Shown here one piece after another: positions 9,781-17,435 of a stretch of 64,000 bases of DNA. The first letter of the stretch is position 1; every line of letters begins with the position of its first letter. The stretch lies in NCBI GenBank assembly GCA_050261415.1, contig JBLNDG010000225.1:9320-73319 (forward strand), in the 5' to 3' direction. The DNA comes from JBLNDG01 sp050261415. Lineage in GTDB: Bacteria > Bacillota > Clostridia > Lutisporales > Lutisporaceae. The position numbers were made by a program, and so were the translations under genes. The notes under the pieces are model-generated. The model saw only the letters and a list, made by a program, of their open reading frames with translations. It did no database searches and was not told the origin of the DNA.

Positions 9781-10731
9781 CTAACCTCTTTTAGAACTTA
9801 CTCTTTCAGCCGCTCTCAGCTTGGCGCTCTTTGATCTCGTATTGAAGTTCAGTTCCTCTTCCCCTGCTGTAACCGGCTTTCTGGTTATTACTCTTATTAT
9901 CGGCTCCTTACCGCAAACACATACCGGAAACTGTGGCGGGCATGTGCACGGTTTTTCCATATCATTAAAAAGGGTCTTTACAATTCTGTCCTCAAGAGAG
10001 TGAAAGGTTATCACCGCTATTCTGCCCCCAGGTTTCAAAATATCTATAGCATCCTTAACAGCACTTTCCAGAACATTTAGTTCATCATTTACTGCAATCC
10101 TTAATGCCTGGAAAGTCCTTTTTGCCGGATGTCCCCCTTCTCTGCGGGCAGCAGCGGGAATAGCCTTCTTTATTATCTCAACCAGTTTTAATGTAGAATC
10201 AATACGGTCCTTCTTTCTTTCCTCAACTATAAATTTTGCAATTCTGGCAGCCCACTTTTCCTCCCCATATTCCTTGATTATTCTGGAAAGCTCCTGCTCT
10301 GATGCACCGTTTACCAAATCAGAAGCATCATACTTCGCAGATCTATCCATTCTCATATCCAGCGGCCCGTCATTCATATAGCTGAAGCCTCTTTCTTCCT
10401 CATCCAGCTGGTGAGAGGACACCCCTATATCCAACAGTATCCCGTCCACCTTTTCAAATCCGTTTGTCTGAACAATGGACCGGATATTCCTGAAATTATC
10501 ATGAACAATAATAACGTTACCTTCAAAGTGCTTTAACCGTTCCTTTGCTGCTCTTAAAGCATTCTCATCCTGATCTATTCCAATAAGCTTTCCCTCTGGA
10601 GTTATCCTCTTCAGAATTTCTTCCGAATGCCCTGCCCCGCCTAGTGTACCATCAACATATATACCTCCGGGTTTGGGGCTTAGATATTCCATTGTCTCAT
10701 TCAAGAGTACGGGTATATGCTCAAAACTCAA
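9781..10731 (-). CDS. rsmH: RsmH, 16S rRNA (cytosine-1402-N4) methyltransferase
   Basis: SAM-dependent methyltransferase modifying C1402 of 16S rRNA (old name MraW). The 316 residues start with HIPVLLNETMEYL and the SAM loop DGTLGGAGHSEEIL. They also contain LDIGVSSHQLDEEERGFSYM and, near the end, ITFHSLEDRIVK, all signatures of the family. It is the second dcw gene, 18 bp after mraZ. Confidence 0.97.
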   Translation of the reverse strand: MSFEHIPVLLNETMEYLSPKPGGIYVDGTLGGAGHSEEILKRITPEGKLIGIDQDENALRAAKERLKHFEGNVIIVHDNFRNIRSIVQTNGFEKVDGILLDIGVSSHQLDEEERGFSYMNDGPLDMRMDRSAKYDASDLVNGASEQELSRIIKEYGEEKWAARIAKFIVEERKKDRIDSTLKLVEIIKKAIPAAARREGGHPAKRTFQALRIAVNDELNVLESAVKDAIDILKPGGRIAVITFHSLEDRIVKTLFNDMEKPCTCPPQFPVCVCGKEPIIRVITRKPVTAGEEELNFNTRSKSAKLRAAERVSSKRG

Positions 10732-10748
10732 TAGTATCCACTCTTTTC

Positions 10749-11180
10749 CTATATACCTAACTGTGACATTTTTTCAGCCACATCTTCATAACTAATATTT
10801 GCATCGCTATTGAATTTATTCCATTCTTCTCTGCTCCATATTTCTATCCTGGTTGATACACCGATTATAACAAGTTCCTTGTCTATCTTTGCGTATTCTT
10901 TAAGGTTTGTAGGAATTACCATTCTTCCTTGCTTGTCCACCTCGCATTCACACGCTCCCGCAAAGAAGAACCTTACAAATGCCCTTGCATCCTTACTTGT
11001 CATCGGGAGGGTCTTAAGTTTATCCTCCACTATGCTCCACTCACTTTGGGAGTATATGAACAGGCAGTCATCCAAGCCCTTTGTCATTACAAAGGTATCC
11101 CCCAGCTTTTCTCTGAACTTGGCAGGCATGATTACTCTGTTTTTGGGGTCCAGGGTGTGCTGGTATTCGCCTATAAACAT
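10749..11180 (-). CDS. mraZ: MraZ, transcriptional regulator of the dcw cluster
   Basis: DNA-binding regulator of 143 residues with two SpoVT-AbrB-like halves: MFIGEYQHTLDPKNRVIMPAK at the N terminus, and the repeat CEVDKQGRMVIPTNLKEYA near 77. First gene of the dcw operon. MraZ proteins bind tandem repeats upstream of their own gene, and such repeats are present here at 11208-11243. The ATG follows GGTGGTGAGTAT. Confidence 0.96.
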   Translation of the reverse strand: MFIGEYQHTLDPKNRVIMPAKFREKLGDTFVMTKGLDDCLFIYSQSEWSIVEDKLKTLPMTSKDARAFVRFFFAGACECEVDKQGRMVIPTNLKEYAKIDKELVIIGVSTRIEIWSREEWNKFNSDANISYEDVAEKMSQLGI

Positions 11181-11207
11181 ATACTCACCACCTTTATGTA
11201 TATTTTA

Positions 11208-11243
11208 TCACTTTATGCCACTTTGCTCCACTTCATTCCACTT
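11208..11243 (-). promoter_or_regulatory. Four direct repeats, candidate MraZ operator
   Basis: Reading the minus strand, the hexamer AAGTGG occurs three times and AAGTGA once, spaced exactly 10 bp apart (11238, 11228, 11218, 11208). The last repeat is 28 bp upstream of the mraZ start. MraZ is known to bind tandem GTGG-type boxes with about one helical turn of spacing, so autoregulation of the dcw operon is inferred. Confidence 0.85.
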
Positions 11244-11310
11244 CATGACATATTCGATATAATTTAAAAAAATCCTTCCAGTTTCCTTATAAACGAAACA
11301 AAAAATAAAA

Positions 11311-11343
11311 AATGATACAAAAGACCTATGTCCTTGTATCATT
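11311..11343 (-). terminator. Terminator after lgt
   Basis: Arms AATGATACAA and TTGTATCATT flank a 13-base loop. On the minus strand they are followed by a T-rich run. It ends the lgt transcript before the mraZ promoter. The 226 bp lgt-mraZ gap holds only this hairpin and the MraZ repeats. Confidence 0.8.
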
Positions 11344-11406
11344 CGCACTATAAGTTATTTGCCCGCAACCTATGTATTCACTGGGCAAATCGGCTGCAAT
11401 GCAGTT

Positions 11407-12141
11407 CTATGCGGCTTTCCGCTTTTTTCGGAAATAAACAAGAAGCGCTGAAAAAATAATTACTGTAGCCAAACTAACAAGCTGTGCAACCCTCATGCCA
11501 TAAAACATGAGGCTGTCCGTACGGAGGCCTTCAACCCAGAACCTTCCTACGGAATACAGTATTCCATAAAGCAGGAACAGCTCCCCATCCACTTTCTTTT
11601 TCTTTCTGTATATCATTAAAAATATAAATACGCCCAAATCCCACAGCGATTCATAAAGGAAAGTAGGGTGCACCTTAATACCGTCAACCATGATGCCCCA
11701 TGGCAGGTTTGTAGGTCCTCCATGGGCCTCGCCGTTTACAAAGTTCCCCCAGCGGCCTATTGCCTGCCCTATTATAATACTGGGAGCTACAATATCGGCA
11801 CTTTCCCAAAATGAAACCTTCCTTACCCTGGTAAAAATATAACCTGTCAGTACTGCTGCTATCAATGCTCCATGAATAGCAAGGCCGCCTTCTCTGATAT
11901 TTATTATCTTAAGGATATCCCCTCTATAGTAATCCCATTCGAAAATGACATAATAAAGCCTTGCCCCGATTACAGCCGCAGGTATGCACCATAATGAAAG
12001 GTCAATTATGTATTCCGGGTCATAGCCCAGTCTTTTTGCTTCGTTATATGCAAGAAGTATCCCTACCAGTATCCCGGTGGAGAGTAATATCCCGTACCAC
12101 CTTATTGACAGGCCGAATATCTCAAAAGCTATAGGATTCAT
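11407..12141 (-). CDS. lgt: Lgt, prolipoprotein diacylglyceryl transferase (canonical copy)
   Basis: Transfers diacylglycerol from phosphatidylglycerol to the lipobox cysteine of prolipoproteins. The 244 residues form about seven membrane helices. The substrate-binding motif EGGLAIHGALIAA is near residue 84, and the signature GRWGNFVNGEAHGG near 130 has the conserved Asn and Glu residues. HPTFLYES and a C-terminal GLRTDSL follow. This copy has the full active-site signature, unlike the divergent paralogue at 55641-56483. Confidence 0.95.
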   Translation of the reverse strand: MNPIAFEIFGLSIRWYGILLSTGILVGILLAYNEAKRLGYDPEYIIDLSLWCIPAAVIGARLYYVIFEWDYYRGDILKIINIREGGLAIHGALIAAVLTGYIFTRVRKVSFWESADIVAPSIIIGQAIGRWGNFVNGEAHGGPTNLPWGIMVDGIKVHPTFLYESLWDLGVFIFLMIYRKKKKVDGELFLLYGILYSVGRFWVEGLRTDSLMFYGMRVAQLVSLATVIIFSALLVYFRKKRKAA

Positions 12142-12392
12142 AGCGTTCCCTCCAATGTATATTGTTAATGGTTCATGAACTAATGTTTACCGTATGATTA
12201 TAAATACTTTTTGTATGGAATGTCAAGCTATGATAGTTTTATAACGAATAGGAGCATATGTTCCACCTTAATTTGTTATGCTCCGTAAATGAGTTTCATA
12301 AAAGGCTTCCTTAATTTCTAAATTCTTAAATAGAAGCCTTCTATATATATTTTACCCATATATTGGTTATCTATTCCTGCAAATGAGCTACA

Positions 12393-12451
12393 AACAAGAG
12401 CAGCCATGTATAGTCAGGCAGATGCCCGCCTATAGCATGGCTGCTCTTGTT
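12393..12451 (-). terminator. Long-stem hairpin at the end of the serine proteinase gene
   Basis: A perfect 16 bp stem (arms AACAAGAGCAGCCATG and CATGGCTGCTCTTGTT) with a loop of about 27 bases. It overlaps the stop codon of the proteinase gene and is followed on the minus strand by TTGTAGC. It probably acts as a terminator. The 308 bp gap to lgt holds a second hairpin near 12300-12347 built on AGAAGGCTTC/GAAGCCTT and no gene. The AGCAGCCATGCTATA core recurs near 36252. Confidence 0.6.
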
Positions 12452-13277
12452 AATCCGTATTCGCAAGATCCAAGACCCCGCTCACTGTCTCCATCAGTGA
12501 AGAATAATTCTTTCCTTGCATATAATCATCGTAAGCAAGGTATAACGCCCAAATAAGATGCCATAAGTCCCCATCCGCATAAACGATTTTTAATCCAAGT
12601 TCATTCAATGCTTCCTTCCTGTTTATGCAATACCCATGTGAGAAGTACTTTTCGGTCATTATCTTGGTCACTATCTTTGCCCTATCCTTGCTGCTCCTAA
12701 ACATATTATTTTCAAGTAAAGCCTCCGCGTATTGGTATGAAGCCTTTATCGACTTTTCATAATCTCCGAGAATCCATGGGTCCAATTTGTTCGAAACAGG
12801 ATATAGGACCGATGCAGTTATCTTCGGGTCCTTGCTTTGTGCAAGCTTATCTTCCATGAATTCTATACAAAGTCTGATAGATTGTACCGGAACCCACAAA
12901 TCATTATACAAAGGGTGTTTTACAAGAGGATCTATTGGTCCTAATTCAGATATGGGGCCCATCACTATTTCGTCAGAGCCTATAGCTACCATGGTGGCAG
13001 CACTTTTTGCCACAAAGGGTATTATAACGCTGAAATGGTCGCAAAACTCTCTGATGAGATTTACTATTTTATATGGGGTATCTACAGCACCGCCGTAACT
13101 GTTTAAAAAAAGGTCTATCCTTTCTGTTTTTCCAATGCTGCATAATTGTTTGTACAGGGGAACCAAAACATAATCATCCATCGGAGAATAGGATATATAT
13201 GATATTATTCTGGAATTTCGCATCTTTTCGATGCCTGTCAGTAAACTCAACCTTTTTTTATTGGTTATTTTCAACAC
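12450..13277 (-). CDS. SppA-like serine proteinase of the SDH_sah family
   Basis: ClpP/crotonase-fold serine protease related to the serine dehydrogenase proteinase and SppA. Visible motifs are LFLNSYGGAVDTP (the NSxGG oxyanion region), then PFVAKSAATMVAIGSDEIVMG, where the serine in AKSAAT is the expected nucleophile. GPISELGPIDP follows as in SDH_sah members. No signal peptide is clear, so it is probably cytoplasmic or membrane-peripheral. I chose the GTG at 13277, with GAGGGG eight bases upstream. An open frame extends 12 codons further but lacks a ribosome site. Its substrate is unknown. Confidence 0.8.
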   Translation of the reverse strand: MLKITNKKRLSLLTGIEKMRNSRIISYISYSPMDDYVLVPLYKQLCSIGKTERIDLFLNSYGGAVDTPYKIVNLIREFCDHFSVIIPFVAKSAATMVAIGSDEIVMGPISELGPIDPLVKHPLYNDLWVPVQSIRLCIEFMEDKLAQSKDPKITASVLYPVSNKLDPWILGDYEKSIKASYQYAEALLENNMFRSSKDRAKIVTKIMTEKYFSHGYCINRKEALNELGLKIVYADGDLWHLIWALYLAYDDYMQGKNYSSLMETVSGVLDLANTD

Positions 13278-13480
13278 GTTAAAACCCCTCTCGCTTACGC
13301 AAAACGCAAGCACTTTTTCTACTAGTCATAATATGTGGGGATGATTGGTTTAGTGAAGGCCAAAAGCATAATTAAAGCTATTATTGAAATAATAGTATTA
13401 TATAGCATGAATTAGCAAATATACTTATGCCGTTTAGGGGCATACTTATGATAAACTGCTGAAATGGAGGCAGAGAAGAA

Positions 13481-14098
13481 ATGCTGCAGCTTAATCCGGA
13501 AGAATTGGCAGCCTACAAGCTATTAATTCTTAAGGACCTCGAAAAGACTCTTAAAATAGGGTATGAATCACAATACAGAAATATATTGTCCAAAATCGTT
13601 ATAAATAAGAAAAGGTTTTTGAAAAAGAGACTGCCGAATAACATATCCGAGGCTATTTACAGATACAACTCATTAATCATGAGCCTGACAAAATACTTGC
13701 TCAACCTGTTCGATGTTTTCGGGGAGAGCGCTGTTTTAAATGCAAAAAGGCATTTTGAGGAAAATGCCATGAAGTGGGGAAAAAAACTTCGGAAAAAAAT
13801 CGGTGGTGATATTGAACTGGCTAATGTTAACTATATACTTAAAAACACTTATGTAGACTTTCCCAATATTGATTATATAGATGCGGTTGATACAGAAATA
13901 ATATGGTATTTCAGCAAATCCGGGTATGCAAGCCTGAATAATGAATTTACGAAGTATCACCCGCAATACTATGACATTAAGGCCGTTTGGCTGGATTCCT
14001 TCATCAAGGCGCTTACACCGCGATGTACCGGAGTACTGGGAAAGAAAACCGAAGATACTGACAGCATAGTTACTACTATACAACTCAAGGAAGGATAA
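13481..14098 (+). CDS. Hypothetical protein, 205 residues
   Basis: Not recognised. The frame starts at an ATG preceded by GGAGG, and is read on the plus strand, opposite to its neighbours. It is rich in Lys, Tyr and Asn, has no signal peptide or obvious membrane helix, and lacks a Cys pair or P-loop. A basic stretch (MKWGKKLRKKIGG) lies near residue 90. The C-terminal half, with YIDAVDTEIIWYFSKSGYA and ALTPRCTGVLG, looks like a small ligand-binding fold, but that is a guess. It ends in a strong terminator, so it is a single-gene transcript. Confidence 0.7.
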   Translation: MLQLNPEELAAYKLLILKDLEKTLKIGYESQYRNILSKIVINKKRFLKKRLPNNISEAIYRYNSLIMSLTKYLLNLFDVFGESAVLNAKRHFEENAMKWGKKLRKKIGGDIELANVNYILKNTYVDFPNIDYIDAVDTEIIWYFSKSGYASLNNEFTKYHPQYYDIKAVWLDSFIKALTPRCTGVLGKKTEDTDSIVTTIQLKEG

Positions 14099-14100
14099 AA

Positions 14101-14136
14101 AAGAACCGTTTTAACTCTAAAGTTAAAACGGTTCTT
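14101..14136. terminator. Bidirectional terminator between the hypothetical gene and deoC
   Basis: A perfect 16 bp stem (AAGAACCGTTTTAACT and its complement) with a 4-base loop, flanked by A-run and T-run. It terminates the plus-strand gene ending at 14098 and the minus-strand deoC ending at 14139. Confidence 0.92.
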
Positions 14137-14138
14137 TT

Positions 14139-14798
14139 TTATCGTATTTCGTTTATTATTCCTACTGATGCACTGGCACCTATTCTTGTTGCCCCTGCTT
14201 CAATCATTTGAAGTGCGGTTTCCAGGGTTCTGATGCCGCCTGATGCCTTCACACCCATTTCAGGTCCTACTGTTTTTCGCATCAGGGCAATATCCTCAAC
14301 TGTTGCACCACCCGTAGAGAAACCGGTAGAGGTTTTTACAAAGTCTGCGCCGGCTTTTTGGGAAAGGTTGCATGCAGTTACCTTCTCCTCATTGGAAAGC
14401 AGGCAGGTTTCTATTATAACCTTGAGTAAAGCCTTATCCTTGCATGCAGCTGCAACTGTCCTTATGTCCTCTTCAACTACGTCAAGCTTGCCTGATTTTA
14501 ACGCACCGACATTGATTACCATATCAACTTCTGTTGCTCCGCCTTCTATAGCCTGAGCTGCTTCAAAAGCTTTTGCTTCTTTCGTAGTAGCACCCAAAGG
14601 GAAACCCACTACTGTACATACTTTTACTTCCGTACCCTGCAAAAGTGAGTATGCCAGCTTTACATTGAAAGGATTTACACATACAGATGCAAATTTATAT
14701 TCCAGTGCTTCCCTGCAAAGCTTTATCACATCGCTCTCCTTTGCATCAGGCTTTAGTATTGTGTGATCGATATAACGGGCTAGTTCATTTTTGTTCAT
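14139..14798 (-). CDS. deoC: DeoC, deoxyribose-phosphate aldolase
   Basis: Class I aldolase splitting 2-deoxyribose-5-phosphate into glyceraldehyde-3-phosphate and acetaldehyde. The 219 residues begin YIDHTILKPDA and contain VCTVVGFPLGA, EVDMVINVGALKSG, the Schiff-base lysine motif FVKTSTGFSTGGAT, and VKASGGIRT with the second lysine. Length matches bacterial DeoC. It lies 25 bp downstream of pduL and probably shares its transcript. The acetaldehyde it releases could be turned into acetyl-CoA and then acetyl phosphate by PduL, which would make the pairing metabolically sensible. Confidence 0.95.
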   Translation of the reverse strand: MNKNELARYIDHTILKPDAKESDVIKLCREALEYKFASVCVNPFNVKLAYSLLQGTEVKVCTVVGFPLGATTKEAKAFEAAQAIEGGATEVDMVINVGALKSGKLDVVEEDIRTVAAACKDKALLKVIIETCLLSNEEKVTACNLSQKAGADFVKTSTGFSTGGATVEDIALMRKTVGPEMGVKASGGIRTLETALQMIEAGATRIGASASVGIINEIR

Positions 14799-14823
14799 AA
14801 ACCAGTTACCCCCTATCTTATAA

Positions 14824-15396
14824 TTACTTTATTATTTCACCCTGGGCTCCGTTTTGGATACCTGCAGCATTACCCTCTTCAATATCTATATGCATATCCA
14901 GAGCATATTCCGGATGTACTCTTACAACAACATTTTCAAATACAACTGCTCTTTCAGTACCAACTCTGACCTTAACAATATCCCTGTCCTTCAAGCCATA
15001 CTTTACGCTGTCGTCCGGATGCATATGAATATGTCTTGCAGCTACAATTACACCTTCCTTGATTTCTACCTTACCATTTGGCCCAATTATAGTGCAGCCT
15101 GGTGTACCCTGTATTTTCCCTGAAGGTCTTACCACTGCATCAACTCCGAGAGTCCTGGCATCGAAAACAGATATTTCAAGCTGTGTGTCAGGTCTAACCG
15201 GGCCAAGGATTCTTACACCTTTAATAGTTGACTTAGGCCCAACTATATCAACCTTCTCATCACATGCAAACTGTCCCGGTTGTGAAAGGTCCTTCATTTT
15301 TGTAAGCTCGTGGCCTTCCCCAAAAAGTATTGCAAGATGCTCCTTTGTTACGTGGATATGCCTGTTTGACATATTTACAGGTACAAATTTCTCCAT
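14824..15396 (-). CDS. pduL: PduL-type phosphotransacylase
   Basis: Interconverts acyl-CoA and acyl phosphate. The family is used in microcompartments and, in many anaerobes, as a housekeeping phosphate acetyltransferase. The 190 residues show two similar halves with zinc-binding histidines: NMSNRHIHVTKEHL near the start and VIVAARHIHMHPDDS near 120. The start is the ATG at 15396, with GGAGG seven bases upstream; a TTG five codons earlier overlaps that ribosome site. No microcompartment shell genes are nearby and no encapsulation peptide is evident, so it is probably free in the cytoplasm. Confidence 0.9.
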   Translation of the reverse strand: MEKFVPVNMSNRHIHVTKEHLAILFGEGHELTKMKDLSQPGQFACDEKVDIVGPKSTIKGVRILGPVRPDTQLEISVFDARTLGVDAVVRPSGKIQGTPGCTIIGPNGKVEIKEGVIVAARHIHMHPDDSVKYGLKDRDIVKVRVGTERAVVFENVVVRVHPEYALDMHIDIEEGNAAGIQNGAQGEIIK

Positions 15397-15457
15397 AATA
15401 ATTTCCTCCAATCAAAAATAAATATATTTTCTGGCAAGGGGCTATGCCTCGTGCCTA

Positions 15458-16807
15458 TCATTTTAAGGATTCATACGCTTTAATCATTATTGCACATTCT
15501 ATTCTTTTTTTCTGGAGCTTGCACTCCAGATCATATGGCTTTTTCAGGTCATTATTGAAGCCGGCCGCATTTGCCTGGCAGCCGCCGCTGCAATAAAACC
15601 TTGCCCAACATTCCTTACATTTTTCCTTATGGTAAACGGTGTTCTCCGAAAATTCCTTCTGAAGCTTTTTGTCTTTAATACCGTTCCATACATCTCCCAT
15701 CAAGTATTCCTGTCTTCCAACAAACTGATGGCAGGGATAAAGCTCTCCATCCGGAGTTACAGCAAAATATTCAACACCCGAACCACAGGAGGACACTCTT
15801 TTATACACACAGGGCCCTCCGTCAAGGTCCATCAGGAAATGATAATACCTGAAGCCTTTTCCGGCCTCATTGTATTCTATATATTTCCGGGTAAGCTTTT
15901 CATATTCCTTATAAATTGTATCAAGATGCTCCTCTTTGAGTGCATAACTCTTGCTGCTCTCAGCTACTACAGGTTCTATGGAAATTTCCTTGAACCCTTC
16001 ATCCGCCAGCCACATGACATCATTACCGAAATCCAGGTTATTGGCAGTGAAGGTTCCCCTTATGTAATAGCTTTTGTCTCCCCGGCTTGCCACAAACCGC
16101 TTAAGCTTCGGCATAATGCTGTCATAGGTGCCGGTTCCATCGGTAAACTTCCTCATGCGGTCGTTTACCTCTTTCCTTCCGTCTATGCTCAATACTATGT
16201 TGTCCATATTTTCGTTTATAAATACTTCAGCCGCGTCGTCCAGCAAGGTAGCATTTGTAGTCATTGTAAACCCTATTCTCTTGTTGTATTCCTTTTCCTT
16301 CTCACGGGCATACAGAACTGTTTGCTTGACCACTTCAAAATTCATCAGCGGTTCTCCGCCAAAGAAGTCTACCTCAAGCCTTTTCCTATTTCCCGAAGTA
16401 TCCAGAAGAAAATCAATCGCTTTTTTTGCGACCTCGAAGGGCATTAGCTTACGCCCGCCGTGATAATCTCCAGTTGATGCAAAGCAGTAACCGCACCTGA
16501 CGTTGCAGTCATGAGCAATATTCAGGCATAATGCCTTTGTATGGAATTCACGGCTGTCCTTTAACACCTTGTCCATATAAGTATCATCAGAATACAGCAG
16601 CCCGTCAGCATCAAGCTGTTTGAGTTCTTCCCAGGCTTCCTTCAAATCAGCTTCGGTATAAACCTTTCCGAACTTCGCTAATATATATTGAAGACCATTG
16701 GGATAATCATCAATAATATCCCATGTAATATGATCCACTACATGCACTGCCCCGCTATTCACATCCAGAACTATTCTCAGGCCGTTCTGTTCATATTTAT
16801 GTAGCAT
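15458..16807 (-). CDS. CteB-like radical SAM/SPASM peptide maturase (SCIFF maturase type)
   Basis: Radical SAM enzyme of 449 residues. An N-terminal peptide-recognition region (residues 1-90, IVLDVNSGAVHVVDHI) precedes the core motif CNVRCGYCFAS (CxxxCxxC) near 105. The run EVDFFGGEPLMNFE follows. The C-terminal SPASM domain has SCGSGVEYFAVTPDGELYPC and CKECWARFYCSGGC, supplying auxiliary Fe-S clusters. Overall resemblance is to the Clostridia enzyme that installs thioether cross-links in the six-cysteine SCIFF peptide. The usual adjacent SCIFF precursor is not found within 600 bp on either strand. Either the precursor lies elsewhere or the substrate differs. Confidence 0.85.
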   Translation of the reverse strand: MLHKYEQNGLRIVLDVNSGAVHVVDHITWDIIDDYPNGLQYILAKFGKVYTEADLKEAWEELKQLDADGLLYSDDTYMDKVLKDSREFHTKALCLNIAHDCNVRCGYCFASTGDYHGGRKLMPFEVAKKAIDFLLDTSGNRKRLEVDFFGGEPLMNFEVVKQTVLYAREKEKEYNKRIGFTMTTNATLLDDAAEVFINENMDNIVLSIDGRKEVNDRMRKFTDGTGTYDSIMPKLKRFVASRGDKSYYIRGTFTANNLDFGNDVMWLADEGFKEISIEPVVAESSKSYALKEEHLDTIYKEYEKLTRKYIEYNEAGKGFRYYHFLMDLDGGPCVYKRVSSCGSGVEYFAVTPDGELYPCHQFVGRQEYLMGDVWNGIKDKKLQKEFSENTVYHKEKCKECWARFYCSGGCQANAAGFNNDLKKPYDLECKLQKKRIECAIMIKAYESLK

Positions 16808-17106
16808 AAAAGATATCCAACCCTCCCCAGATTAACCGTATAAAGTTCAAAAAATCAAAAAAGCTCATAAAAAATTCAGCATATCACTGCCTAAATATCA
16901 GGTTATATAATATTTTGCATATCAAACCTTGTAAACCGGGCCTCGACTTATACGAGGGTTTTTTAATGCTTCCCGGTCTACTCATCAACTGTGCAACTAA
17001 TTGAAATTTATGGTTTTTTGACTTATCACTGATTATTCTATATTAATTTATAAGCACTGTCAAACACATAATAATTATGAGATAGCAACTGTGATATGGC
17101 GCCCAC
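16808..17106. other. Gene-free interval upstream of the radical SAM gene
   Basis: About 300 bp with no plausible coding frame. A hairpin built on ACCGGG/CCCGGT spans about 16936-16978, with a T-run inside the loop. The rest is AT-rich and may hold the promoter of the maturase gene. I searched it on both strands for a Cys-rich SCIFF-like peptide and saw none. Confidence 0.6.
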
Positions 17107-17130
17107 GCAAAAAGCCGTCCTTTGGACGGC
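17107..17130 (-). terminator. Terminator after the DUF1858 gene
   Basis: Stem GCCGTCC / GGACGGC with a 3-base loop, followed by TTTTT on the minus strand. It lies 7 bp downstream of the final stop of the DUF1858 reading frame, not after the internal TGA. That supports the full-length frame being the functional unit. Confidence 0.85.
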
Positions 17131-17136
17131 CTATTT

Positions 17137-17328
17137 TCATTTCACTGTGTTATTGAGGTCTTCGATAAGTTCATTTACATTCATTCTGTATCTGAGAGCA
17201 GCCTGCTCTACAGTCATATAAAGAGCCCCGCCTCAGCCAAAGCACTTAATCCCGTGCTCTTTGAACACATTCTCAAGCTGTGGGTATTTATATAGGATGT
17301 CATCTATCACCATGTTTTTATCAATCAT
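17137..17328 (-). CDS. DUF1858 protein with in-frame TGA (candidate selenoprotein, CxxU)
   Basis: A 63-residue protein if TGA codon 32 (17233-17235) is read through. The sequence matches the DUF1858 pattern: MIDKNMVIDDILYKYPQLEN, then HGIKCFG-[TGA]-GGALYMTVEQAAL, ending NELIEDLNNTVK. The family has CxGC here, so the TGA replaces the second cysteine. A perfect 5 bp stem (GCTCT/AGAGC, 12-base loop) begins 6 bases after the TGA, in the position of a bacterial SECIS. AGGGGTGATAAA precedes the ATG. It lies 107 bp downstream of a thioredoxin-reductase-like gene on the same strand. Alternative: a nonsense mutation. The coding pattern is otherwise undamaged. Confidence 0.75.
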
Positions 17329-17370
17329 TTTATCACCCCTAATTATTATATGTATTTTTAAATTTAATAT

Positions 17371-17388
17371 GTACCCATACGGGGTACC
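17371..17388. promoter_or_regulatory. GC-rich palindrome upstream of DUF1858 gene, operator-like
   Basis: GTACCCATACGGGGTACC lies 43 bp upstream of the DUF1858 start, in an otherwise very AT-rich stretch. The G/C tracts on either side of a short AT centre resemble operators of CsoR-family regulators, which include persulfide-sensing CstR. This is inference only; no such regulator gene is adjacent. Confidence 0.45.
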
Positions 17389-17435
17389 AGTTCTTAAGTT
17401 TAATTATAGAATTTCTTTTCTTGCTTGTCAATTCA

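Noticed and set aside
15629..16447. 272-codon open frame antisense to the radical SAM gene
   Set aside because: It mirrors a well-supported coding gene, has no ribosome site and encodes no recognisable domain.
16808..17136. Possible SCIFF precursor peptide upstream of the maturase
   Set aside because: Both strands were read; no frame with six closely spaced cysteines exists.
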